A stretch of DNA of 24,768 bases from an uncultured Massilia sp. Lineage in GTDB: Bacteria > Pseudomonadota > Gammaproteobacteria > Burkholderiales > Burkholderiaceae. A program made the translations under genes and the position numbers. The notes under the pieces are model-generated. The model saw only the letters and a program-made list of their open reading frames with translations. It did not search any database and was not told where the DNA came from. The stretch is from NCBI GenBank assembly GCA_946886065.1, contig CAMPHU010000051.1, positions 1 to 24,768 on the forward strand, written 5' to 3'. Shown in pieces: positions 1-6,242 of this stretch (positions are counted from its first letter, which is position 1; each line of letters opens with the position of its first letter).

Positions 1-4
1 GGCG

Positions 5-919
5 CTAGCGCTTCTTGACCGGCAAGGCCAGCCAGCCCTGCCACTGGCCTTCCGCGGAACGCTCGACCTTCTGGATATGCGGCCGCGTGCTGTCCAGACG
101 CCACACCGCCTGGCGCTCCAGCCAGTCCTCGTACATCGTGCGGAAGCGCGGCCACTCGTGGCGGAATTCCAGGACCGCGTAATACCCGGCCGGCAGCACG
201 CGCATGCCCAGCTGGCGGTCTTCGACTTCGCTGGCAAAGCCGAAGTCGTAGCAGTATTCGCGTTCGCCGGTAAAGCCCGGATCCTCGTCGAACACCCCAT
301 ACCAGGGACTGCCTGGCGCCAGCCCGTCGCGCTCGCGCTCGCAGATGAAGCTGTTGCAGGCGATCGACAGCGCGGCGCCCGACTGGCCGAAGAAACGCTG
401 GTAGCGCAGGTTCACGCTAGGGAGCGCGCGCACGGCGATGCGCGCCGCGATGCTGCCCGGCTCGGGTGGGCAATAAGGCGCCAGGATCGCTTCCAGGTTG
501 CCGGGCTCGGCCACGAAGAAGCTGACGTCGCTCTCGCGGCCCACCTGCGCGTCCATGTAGGCGCGCCAGCCGCCGTCGCGCCAGCTCCTGGCGGACATGC
601 CGAACTGCTGCTTGAAGGCCTTGGCGAAGGCGGCGTTGCAGGGAAAGCCGCAATCCTGGGCGATGCGCCCGACCGGCACGTCCGGTTCGTGGCGCAGGAG
701 GTGGGCGGCGCGGCGCAGGCGCCGCTTGCGCTGGTATTCGACGGCCGAAAAGCCGGTCAGCTCGCGGAAGATGCGGTCGAAGTGAAAGCTCGAGTAGCTG
801 GCCGAGGCGGCCAGGCCGTCCAGGTTGAGCGGATCGCCGACCGAATCGAGCATCAGGTCCATCACCTCGTACAGCCGAGAAACACGCGTGGGAACGCGCG
901 CCGGCACACGCGCAGTCAT
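5..919 (-). CDS. AraC-family regulator with C-terminal GyrI-like ligand domain
   Basis: A 304-residue DNA-binding transcription factor. Residues about 15-110 form the double helix-turn-helix of the AraC/XylS family, with the typical SYSSFHFDRIFRELTG and IAQDCGF-AFAKAFKQQFG segments. In this subfamily the HTH domain is N-terminal and is followed, from about residue 155 to the end, by a GyrI/SOUL-like effector-binding domain; the central region with IAVRALPSVNLRYQRFFG and the later RVLPAGYYAVLEF strand fit that fold. The ATG start at 919 is preceded by GGAAGGA at good spacing. The stop is TAG at 5-7. It is transcribed leftwards, away from the window, and is separated by 168 bp from the HxlR gene on the same strand, so it probably has its own promoter. 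The effector is unknown; this architecture (as in Rob and SbmC-like regulators) often senses small drugs or hydrophobic compounds. Confidence 0.9.
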   Translation of the reverse strand: MTARVPARVPTRVSRLYEVMDLMLDSVGDPLNLDGLAASASYSSFHFDRIFRELTGFSAVEYQRKRRLRRAAHLLRHEPDVPVGRIAQDCGFPCNAAFAKAFKQQFGMSARSWRDGGWRAYMDAQVGRESDVSFFVAEPGNLEAILAPYCPPEPGSIAARIAVRALPSVNLRYQRFFGQSGAALSIACNSFICERERDGLAPGSPWYGVFDEDPGFTGEREYCYDFGFASEVEDRQLGMRVLPAGYYAVLEFRHEWPRFRTMYEDWLERQAVWRLDSTRPHIQKVERSAEGQWQGWLALPVKKR

Positions 920-982
920 GGCGTCCTTCCTTCCCCGGACGGGATCAGGGGAAGCGCAACGGAAAGGGCATGGGCGGGATGG

Positions 983-1043
983 CGGGACATCGCATAGTGA
1001 ATTGACTAAACATCATCGATTATGCGGCAAAGGCGATGTCCCG
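983..1043. repeat. 11-bp perfect inverted repeat with 39-bp spacer
   Basis: CGGGACATCGC (983-993) and its exact reverse complement GCGATGTCCCG (1033-1043) flank a 39-bp AT-richer segment in the spacer between the AraC-type gene and the HxlR gene. It lies upstream of the AraC gene and downstream of the HxlR gene. It could be a long-spaced operator pair or a transcript-end hairpin for the HxlR mRNA. There is no T-tract on either side, so a Rho-independent terminator is not supported. The arms and spacing are seen directly; function is unknown. Confidence 0.5.
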
Positions 1044-1087
1044 GCGCAATGCGTGAGGCGCCGGCGCAACAGAAAATGCATGAAGCA

Positions 1088-1576
1088 TCAAGCGATGCTG
1101 GGCAGCTCCGCGGCGAGATCGCGCTGTTCCAGGCGCGCGGTCTTGATCGTGATCGGCTCGCCGCATTCGGAGCACACCTGGCCGGCGCGCGTGAGCTTGC
1201 CGCAGGTGGTGTGGCGCAGCTGCAGCGGCGAGCACAGTTCCGACGGCATCCATTCCTCGGCATAACGCATCAGCTCGAGCGCGATCGGCAGCAGCGCCAG
1301 GCCTGGCTTGGTCAGGCGGTAGGTGTAGCGGGGCGGGCGTTCCTGGTACATCACCTTGGCGAGGATGCCGGCGGCGATCATGCGACCCAGCCGGTTCGAC
1401 AGGATATTGGTGGCGGCGCCCGTTTTCTTTTGCAGTTCGTCGAACTTCTGCGGGCCCTGGAACAGCTCGCGCAGCAGCAGCATGATCCATTCGTCGCCGA
1501 TCAGGTGGGCGGCGCGGCCGATCGGGCAAGCGGATGCGGAACGGGTATCTGAACGGTTGTCTGAATGGGTATCCAT
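1088..1576 (-). CDS. HxlR-family transcriptional regulator
   Basis: A 162-residue winged-helix regulator of the HxlR (DUF24) family. The family signature is clear: CPIGRAAHLIGDEW near the N-terminus, the recognition segment FDELQKKTGAATNILSNRLGRM, and the wing PPRYTYRLTKPG. The N-terminal Cys of CPIGRA sits where redox- or electrophile-sensing members of the family have their reactive cysteine. The C-terminal tail has further cysteines, including a CSEC pair at the end of a LCSPLQLRHTTCGK...QVCSEC stretch, which could bind zinc. I chose the ATG at 1576; an in-frame TTG at 1600 would add eight residues and lies inside the operator-like palindrome. It is divergent from the TetR gene at 1794. 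The palindrome just upstream suggests autoregulation. Confidence 0.9.
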   Translation of the reverse strand: MDTHSDNRSDTRSASACPIGRAAHLIGDEWIMLLLRELFQGPQKFDELQKKTGAATNILSNRLGRMIAAGILAKVMYQERPPRYTYRLTKPGLALLPIALELMRYAEEWMPSELCSPLQLRHTTCGKLTRAGQVCSECGEPITIKTARLEQRDLAAELPSIA

Positions 1577-1592
1577 AATCTTTATTTTACAT

Positions 1593-1609
1593 ACTTGCAA
1601 ATTGAAAGT
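1593..1609. promoter_or_regulatory. 17-bp palindrome, probable HxlR operator
   Basis: The sequence ACTTGCAAATTGAAAGT reads as ACTTnCAAnTTGnAAGT, symmetric around its centre except for one mismatched pair. It lies 17-33 bp upstream of the chosen HxlR start. A second copy of the half-site ACTTGCAA begins exactly 38 bp further upstream at 1631-1638, without a good opposite half. The symmetry and duplicated half-site are seen directly; assignment to the adjacent HxlR protein is inference from position. Confidence 0.55.
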
Positions 1610-1653
1610 CTATCGCTTAACATTTGACTCACTTGCAAAACGAAACCCAGTGG

Positions 1654-1690
1654 CGTGACACAAAATCGTGACACAAAGTCTTGTCACAAA
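1654..1690. repeat. Three tandem 13-bp-spaced repeats (CGTGACACAAA)
   Basis: CGTGACACAAA occurs at 1654-1664 and again at 1667-1677, followed by CTTGTCACAAA at 1680-1690, which differs at two positions. The phase is exactly 13 bp each time, and a much weaker fourth unit may start at 1693. The array sits between the HxlR operator-like site and the TetR promoter region. Direct repeats with fixed spacing suggest a cooperatively bound regulator site. There is no replication gene nearby, so I do not read them as plasmid iterons. Confidence 0.6.
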
Positions 1691-1697
1691 CGTCTGT

Positions 1698-1729
1698 ACA
1701 ACCTCCCCCACAAAAGGGGGAAAAGTTGT
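1698..1729 (+). promoter_or_regulatory. Stem-loop with C5/G5 stem upstream of the TetR gene
   Basis: TCCCCC (1704-1709), loop ACAAAA, then GGGGGA (1716-1721) form a six-pair stem. An outer helix ACAAC (1698-1702) with GTTGT (1725-1729) encloses it across an internal loop. A plausible -10 hexamer TATAAG (1751-1756) follows, flanked by the short inverted repeat CAACT (1740-1744) / AGTTG (1757-1761), which could be a TetR half-site pair. The pairing is seen in the sequence; whether it acts as DNA cruciform, operator or RNA structure is unknown. Confidence 0.35.
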
Positions 1730-1793
1730 TAAGAAACCGCAACTGGCATGTATAAGAGTTGTCCTCTAGAAATTTTTTCGGAACAATACTGCG

Positions 1794-2414
1794 ATGAAAA
1801 CAATATCGACCAAAGCGGATGAGACCCTGGCGGAGATTGTCGTGACGGCGCTGGACATCGCCATGGCGGAGGGCATTGCCCAGGTGTCGTTCGGCAAAGT
1901 GGCGAAGCGCCTGGGGATGAGCAAGAGCGGTGTGTTCTGCCGCGCCGGTTCGCTCAACAGCCTGCAGCGCGCGGTGCTGGACGAATACGACCGCCGCTTC
2001 CTGAGCGACGTGGTGGCGCCGACGCGCGCCGCGCCGCGCGGCCTGCCGGCGCTGGAAGAGCATGTGCGCAAGCTGGCGCTGCGCGCGAGCGGCGCCGCGA
2101 TGGGGGCGAGCTGCCTGTATATCGCCGGCGCCTTCGACGGCGCCGCGCTGGACGCGGCCCTGCACCAGCGCCTGCAGCAAGGCCTGGCGCGCTGGCGCAC
2201 CCTGCTGGCCCAGCTGGTGCAGGATGCCGTCGACCTGGGACAGCTGCCGCCGGACACCAATGGCGAGCAGCTGACCTTCGAGATCCACAGCCTGGTCGTC
2301 GGCATGGCCCACGACGCGCGTTTCCTGCGCGACGAAAGCATCGGCCAACGCATGGTGCTGGCCTGCCGCCGCCTGCTGGCGTCCTATACGCAAGCACCGG
2401 TCACGCTGCAATAA
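1794..2414 (+). CDS. TetR/AcrR-family transcriptional regulator
   Basis: A 206-residue helical repressor. The N-terminal TetR HTH spans about residues 10-58: IVVTALDIAMAEGIAQVSFG followed by KVAKRLGMSKSGVFCRAGS and LQRAVLDEYD. The rest is the ligand-binding helical domain, ending in a segment like the TetR_C_33/YsiA-type C-termini (LTFEIHSLVVGMAHDARFLRD). The ATG at 1794 is the only good start; the preceding spacer contains a TATAAG-like -10 flanked by a short inverted repeat, consistent with autoregulation. The gene is followed after 36 bp by a 40-codon membrane peptide gene and then the LuxR-type gene on the same strand, so the three may be co-transcribed. The ligand is not identifiable. 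Confidence 0.9.
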   Translation: MKTISTKADETLAEIVVTALDIAMAEGIAQVSFGKVAKRLGMSKSGVFCRAGSLNSLQRAVLDEYDRRFLSDVVAPTRAAPRGLPALEEHVRKLALRASGAAMGASCLYIAGAFDGAALDAALHQRLQQGLARWRTLLAQLVQDAVDLGQLPPDTNGEQLTFEIHSLVVGMAHDARFLRDESIGQRMVLACRRLLASYTQAPVTLQ

Positions 2415-2450
2415 GCGACACCCGTTTCCAACCACAGAAAGAGACCCATC

Positions 2451-2573
2451 ATGCTGAGCTATTTCCTGCTTTTGTCCGCGGCCGCCGGTATCGTCACGAT
2501 GGTCTATGCGGCCCGTCTTGCCTACGCCATCCCGAACCGTAACGAGGATTTTGGACTCCCGATGCTCGGCTAG
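2451..2573 (+). CDS. Small single-span membrane protein, 40 residues
   Basis: A short reading frame begins MLSYFLLLSAAAGIVTMVYA, continues ARLAYAIPNRNEDFGLPMLG and ends at TAG 2571-2573. It is 40 residues: one hydrophobic helix (about residues 2-27) and a short polar tail. An AAAGAG purine stretch precedes the ATG. It fits between the TetR and LuxR genes in the same direction with short spacers, and its composition (a clean TM helix followed by a charged tail) argues for a real product. No function can be assigned. It could be a small regulator of a membrane partner or a TetR-controlled stress peptide. Confidence 0.6.
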   Translation: MLSYFLLLSAAAGIVTMVYAARLAYAIPNRNEDFGLPMLG

Positions 2574-2632
2574 GACCGGCACGCCCCCTGCATTATCGTT
2601 TTTCCGAATAATCATAACTTCGCAGGACCAAA

Positions 2633-3352
2633 ATGAACGATGTGACTGTGCTTAGCGCGATCGAACACCTGACGCAAGTCGGGACGAGACAACAACTGGC
2701 CGAGTGGGCCGACGCCCACCTGATCGACAACAGCGGCGCGAGCAGCGTCCTGATCGGGTTTGGCCGCATGCAGCCGGAATTTTCGATGACGCCGTATTTC
2801 GTGTCGTCCTCGTTTCCGGGCGCCCTGATCAAGACCTTCGACATCCAGGACCGCTATCTCACCATGCCGCTGCTGCAGGAATCGCGCGCCGCGCGCTCCC
2901 CGGTGATGCAGGACCTGTGCCCCGACGGCGGCGGCGAAGCCCTGTGGCAGGCGATGTTCCGCCAGAAGGGATTCTCGCGGGTGGCGGTGGCGGCCAACAC
3001 CGAAATGCGCGACGGCTCCACCACTTACCTGTGCATGACCGATCCCAAGGCCGCCGAAGCCCAGGAAGGCGAGGCCCTGCGCCGCAACCTGTCGATCATG
3101 ACGCCGATCCTGCACAGCGTGCTGTCGCGCCTGGCCTTCGAGGAAAGCCAGAGGGACAAGGACGATCCGGCCGCCGTGCTGACCCCGCGCGAGCGCGAGA
3201 TCCTCGACTGGATCCGGATGGGCAAGACCAATTCCGAGATTTCCTGCATCCTGGGCGTCGCGGTCTCGACCATCAAGAACCACGTGCAGCGCATCCTCAT
3301 CAAGCTCCAGGTCAATAACAGGACCCAGGCGATAGCGAAGTGCCTGCACTGA
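2633..3352 (+). CDS. LuxR-type transcriptional regulator (solo), probable activator of the adjacent cluster
   Basis: A 239-residue regulator with a C-terminal LuxR/NarL HTH at about residues 180-239 (LTPREREILDWIRMGKTNSE, then ISCILGVAVSTIKNHVQRIL). The N-terminal domain of about 165 residues is LuxR-like in size but lacks the conserved W-x3-Y and YxxxDP residues that bind acyl-homoserine lactones in TraR/LasR-type proteins, and no luxI-type synthase is in the window. It may instead resemble the EpsA-like LuxR regulators of betaproteobacteria. AGGA lies 5 bases before the ATG. Its stop is only 9 bp from the end of the convergent ten-gene operon, an arrangement that suggests it controls that operon. 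The signal it senses, if any, is unknown. Confidence 0.88.
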   Translation: MNDVTVLSAIEHLTQVGTRQQLAEWADAHLIDNSGASSVLIGFGRMQPEFSMTPYFVSSSFPGALIKTFDIQDRYLTMPLLQESRAARSPVMQDLCPDGGGEALWQAMFRQKGFSRVAVAANTEMRDGSTTYLCMTDPKAAEAQEGEALRRNLSIMTPILHSVLSRLAFEESQRDKDDPAAVLTPREREILDWIRMGKTNSEISCILGVAVSTIKNHVQRILIKLQVNNRTQAIAKCLH

Positions 3353-3361
3353 GCGCATGCT

Positions 3362-4201
3362 TCACTCCACCCGTGCCTGCCAGGCGCGGATCAGGGGCAG
3401 GGAATCCACGTCCCAGGGACGGTAGCGCGGATTGAAGTAGTGCAGGAAATCGAGGGCGGTACGCGTGAGCACGCCGCGCCGCCCGAACAGATAAGCGGCA
3501 AAACCGAAGTGGGCGCGCGGTTTGAACAGCAGGCCGTCCTTCCAGTACAGGTAAGTCATGCGCAGGGCGATCCCCGGCAGCATGACCGCCGCCAGGAGCA
3601 GCGCCATTCCCGCCACCTGGGCCAGGTAGCGCCCGCCGAGGTAGCGGAACACGTCATAGCACACGGCCTTGTGCGCCAGCTCCTCCACGGCGTGCCATTC
3701 CCACAGCTTGAACATGGCCGGATCGCAATCCGCGAACCAGGCGTCCGGCTCTTCCAGTCCATATTGCGAGAAGGCGGCGGTCCAGTGCTCGACCGCCACG
3801 AACAGCGCCAGGAACAGGCTGCGCGGCAGGCGCCGCGCGAAGAAGGTGAACAGGCCGCGCTCCCAGGCTTCGACCTTGGCCAGGCCGGGATAGTCGCGGT
3901 GCAGGCGCTCGACATTGAAGTGCGAGTGGGCCGTGCCGTGGGCCGCTTCCTGGTCGCAGAACTGGCGCACCTCTGCCGCCAGCTTGGGATCGTGAATCTG
4001 CGCCACCAGCGGCATCAGGCTGCGGATCGCGCAGAACTCGATGTTGGGCAGGAGGCTCGACATCGTGTTCCAGAAATGGCTGCGCGGCGCCGAACCGCCG
4101 TTCCAGGCCGCGGGCTCGCAGTTGGAAAAATCGAAGCGCGGAACAGGGAAGGCCAGTTCCACCGGAGTGCTGCTGTGGCGAATTTCAATTTGGTCTTGCA
4201 T
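3362..4201 (-). CDS. PF10118-type (metal-dependent hydrolase family) ferritin-like diiron protein
   Basis: A 279-residue protein of the family labelled predicted metal-dependent hydrolase (PF10118/COG3687). Residues show a ferritin-like four-helix ligand pattern: E55 (NIEF), E85-x-x-H88 (QEAAH), E138 (AVEHW) and E174-x-x-H177 (VEELAH). This is the E, ExxH, E, ExxH layout of diiron oxygenases, so an oxidative role is at least as likely as hydrolysis. A hydrophobic helix at about 195-215 suggests membrane association. The ATG at 4201 shares one base with the TGA of the upstream AlkB-like gene (TGATG), so the two are translationally coupled. It is the last gene of the ten-gene leftward operon. 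The substrate is not known; context suggests a lipid-derived intermediate. Confidence 0.8.
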   Translation of the reverse strand: MQDQIEIRHSSTPVELAFPVPRFDFSNCEPAAWNGGSAPRSHFWNTMSSLLPNIEFCAIRSLMPLVAQIHDPKLAAEVRQFCDQEAAHGTAHSHFNVERLHRDYPGLAKVEAWERGLFTFFARRLPRSLFLALFVAVEHWTAAFSQYGLEEPDAWFADCDPAMFKLWEWHAVEELAHKAVCYDVFRYLGGRYLAQVAGMALLLAAVMLPGIALRMTYLYWKDGLLFKPRAHFGFAAYLFGRRGVLTRTALDFLHYFNPRYRPWDVDSLPLIRAWQARVE

Positions 4202-5289
4202 CACGCCGCCTCCCGTTGCGCGCCGCCGGCGCGGTAGGCGTCCAGGCGCGGGTGGATCACGCGGCGCCACAGGAAGGGCACCAGGGTCAGGAGGAACAGC
4301 AGCGGATAGGACAGCGGCAGGCGCGGGCTGTGCGGGGTGCAGCGCAATTCCCCGTAGGGCTTGTTCGGATTGATGTGGTGGTCCGAATGCTTCTGCACCG
4401 AGATCAGGACCAGGTTGCTGAACGGGAGGTCGCAATCCCAGGCATGGCGCTCGGACACCGGCTCCATGCGTCCCGCCGCGTCGACCCGGCGTTCCAGGCC
4501 GTAGTGGCCGATGTAGTTCATCATCTCCAGCACCAGGATGCCGATCGCCGATTGCAGCAGGAAGAACAGCAGCGCGCCGGGACCGAACAGCAGGGCGATG
4601 GCGGCGGCCCAGCCCACGCTCATGCCGTAGCCCAGCAGGTTCTCGAGCACGATCTTGCGCCGGAACAGGGAGGCTTTCGCCACCTTCCCACCCTTCGGTC
4701 CCCACCAGCCGAACAGGTTGACCGCCACCGCGCCCGGCAGGAAGGCGTACAGCGACTGCCCGTACTTGGCCGAGGTCGGGTCGCGGTGGGTGGCCACCAG
4801 CAGGTGGTGGCTGTGCACGTGGGCCAGCTTGGCGCCGGAATAGACACTGGTCGAGAACAGCATGGTGCCGATCACGCGCTCGAAGCGGCTGCCATGGTGG
4901 ATCAGCTCATGCGCCGGATTCTGGGCGTACAGGGCCGACAGGATGCCGGCGATGAACAGCACCGTGCCCGCTTCCCACCAGGCCAGGTCGTGGGTGCCCA
5001 CGTACCAGGCGAAGAAGAAGATGTTGCAGACCTGGAGCGGGAGGCTGAGCAGGACGATCAGGGTCTCGCTCACCGGGCGCTCCGGCGACGGGTCAGGTCG
5101 CCGGCCGGCTCCGTGGCGCCGGCGCGCCGCCACGTAGTCCGCCAGCGGCACCACGGCGAAGATGAAGGCGATCGCGGCCCAGGCGAAGGCCAGGCCGCCG
5201 TGCTCGCGCGACCACAGGAACCAGGTCGCGTACAGCACCAGCGCCGGCAGGAAGAAAACACAGTAGGGCGATAAAATCTTTGGCGACAT
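4201..5289 (-). CDS. AlkB-like membrane diiron hydroxylase/desaturase (first copy)
   Basis: A 362-residue integral membrane protein of the alkane 1-monooxygenase/fatty acid desaturase superfamily, with about six hydrophobic spans. The histidine boxes are H127-ELI-H131, HVHSHH (157-162), NYIGHYG (258-264) and HSDHH (301-305). These match the AlkB order HExxH, HxxxHH, NYxEHYG and HxDHH. One residue is unusual: Gly261 replaces the Glu that is normal in the NYxEHYG box. Family members use O2 and electrons from a rubredoxin or ferredoxin system to hydroxylate or desaturate hydrocarbon chains; here the ferredoxin-reductase fusion at 13467 is the obvious donor. The gene starts 17 bp after the diiron gene and overlaps the PF10118 gene by one base. 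Confidence 0.87.
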   Translation of the reverse strand: MSPKILSPYCVFFLPALVLYATWFLWSREHGGLAFAWAAIAFIFAVVPLADYVAARRRHGAGRRPDPSPERPVSETLIVLLSLPLQVCNIFFFAWYVGTHDLAWWEAGTVLFIAGILSALYAQNPAHELIHHGSRFERVIGTMLFSTSVYSGAKLAHVHSHHLLVATHRDPTSAKYGQSLYAFLPGAVAVNLFGWWGPKGGKVAKASLFRRKIVLENLLGYGMSVGWAAAIALLFGPGALLFFLLQSAIGILVLEMMNYIGHYGLERRVDAAGRMEPVSERHAWDCDLPFSNLVLISVQKHSDHHINPNKPYGELRCTPHSPRLPLSYPLLFLLTLVPFLWRRVIHPRLDAYRAGGAQREAA

Positions 5290-5306
5290 GGCTCGTGCTT
5301 CCGTCC

Positions 5307-6242
5307 TTACAGGCCGATGCGCTGCATCCTGGTCGCGTGCTCCTGCTGGATCTGCTCCATCAGGATATAGGCCTGGTCCTTCTCGGACACGTCGCGCATC
5401 TTGCGGCCCTGGAAGATCTCGATGTCGCCCACTTCGTCCATGTACTGGTCGGTCACCAGCTGGTACAGGTGGATGTAGTGCGCGATCGAGGACTCGAACA
5501 CGGCCGTCATCAGCTTGTGGAATTCATCGGCCAGCTTGATCATGCGGTTGCGCGAGGCATCGCCCAGGCGGGTGTAGCGGCTGATGATGGCTTCGCCGAA
5601 GCGCACGTGGTGGACCTCGTCGGCGAAGGCGCCGCGGATCAGCTGGGTCAGGCTCGGATCGAACACCGACCAGTAGGCCGACTCGTAGCGGTAGATCGGG
5701 TAGGCCATGCCTTCCAGGACGATGTTGTGGGCCATCATGGCGGCGGCGAAGTCGCCCTTGTCGACCTGCTCGCAGATCAGGTCGTAGAAGGTGCGCAGCT
5801 CCTTGGTGGTCATGTCGTCCATCAGCTGGTCGCGCTGTTCCGGCGAGACGCCGAACTGGGCCAGGCGCTGGCAGAACACTTCGTAGTGGCGCGATTCGTC
5901 CACCACCTGGGTGGCCAGGAAGATCTGCGAGGCCTCGTCCGGCGCATGCTGCATCAGCTTGGCGATGCCGGTGTAGGACACGCGCTCGGCGGTCAGGAAG
6001 GTGGCGATGTCGAGCTTGTAGATCTGGTTGACCAGGCGGTCCTCGTGCACCGCGCGGTGGGTCAGGCCCACGCCCGGGCTGATGCCGTAGCTGGTGTCCT
6101 TCAGGGTGCGCCATGCCGCGCGGCCCAGCCAGTGCTGCACGTCGAAGCGGGACGCATCCCAGTCGTCGGCGTTGAACTTCTGCTGGGGCTCGATGGCGGT
6201 GGCCGCTTCTACGGCCAGCGCGGGTGCGGTCATGTCGTTCAT
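5307..6242 (-). CDS. Ferritin-like diiron oxygenase
   Basis: A 311-residue soluble protein with a complete carboxylate-bridged diiron motif: E86 (TAERVS), E116-x-x-H119 (VDESRH), E177 (VLEGMA) and E209-x-x-H212 (ADEVHH). The DESRH segment is typical of ribonucleotide reductase R2-like and bacterial multicomponent monooxygenase folds. Within natural-product clusters, such proteins include N-oxygenases (AurF, CmlI) and hydroxylases, so this could oxidise the amine made by the fusion enzyme at 8650 or hydroxylate the chain. The exact subfamily is not clear to me. The ATG at 6242 overlaps the stop of the permease gene (ATGA), so it is translationally coupled. No transit or signal sequence is visible; it is cytoplasmic. 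Confidence 0.82.
   Translation of the reverse strand: MNDMTAPALAVEAATAIEPQQKFNADDWDASRFDVQHWLGRAAWRTLKDTSYGISPGVGLTHRAVHEDRLVNQIYKLDIATFLTAERVSYTGIAKLMQHAPDEASQIFLATQVVDESRHYEVFCQRLAQFGVSPEQRDQLMDDMTTKELRTFYDLICEQVDKGDFAAAMMAHNIVLEGMAYPIYRYESAYWSVFDPSLTQLIRGAFADEVHHVRFGEAIISRYTRLGDASRNRMIKLADEFHKLMTAVFESSIAHYIHLYQLVTDQYMDEVGDIEIFQGRKMRDVSEKDQAYILMEQIQQEHATRMQRIGL

Noticed and set aside
1654..1690. Plasmid-type iterons
   Set aside because: The repeats lie in a promoter spacer between chromosomal-type regulators, with no rep gene, DnaA box cluster or partition gene nearby.
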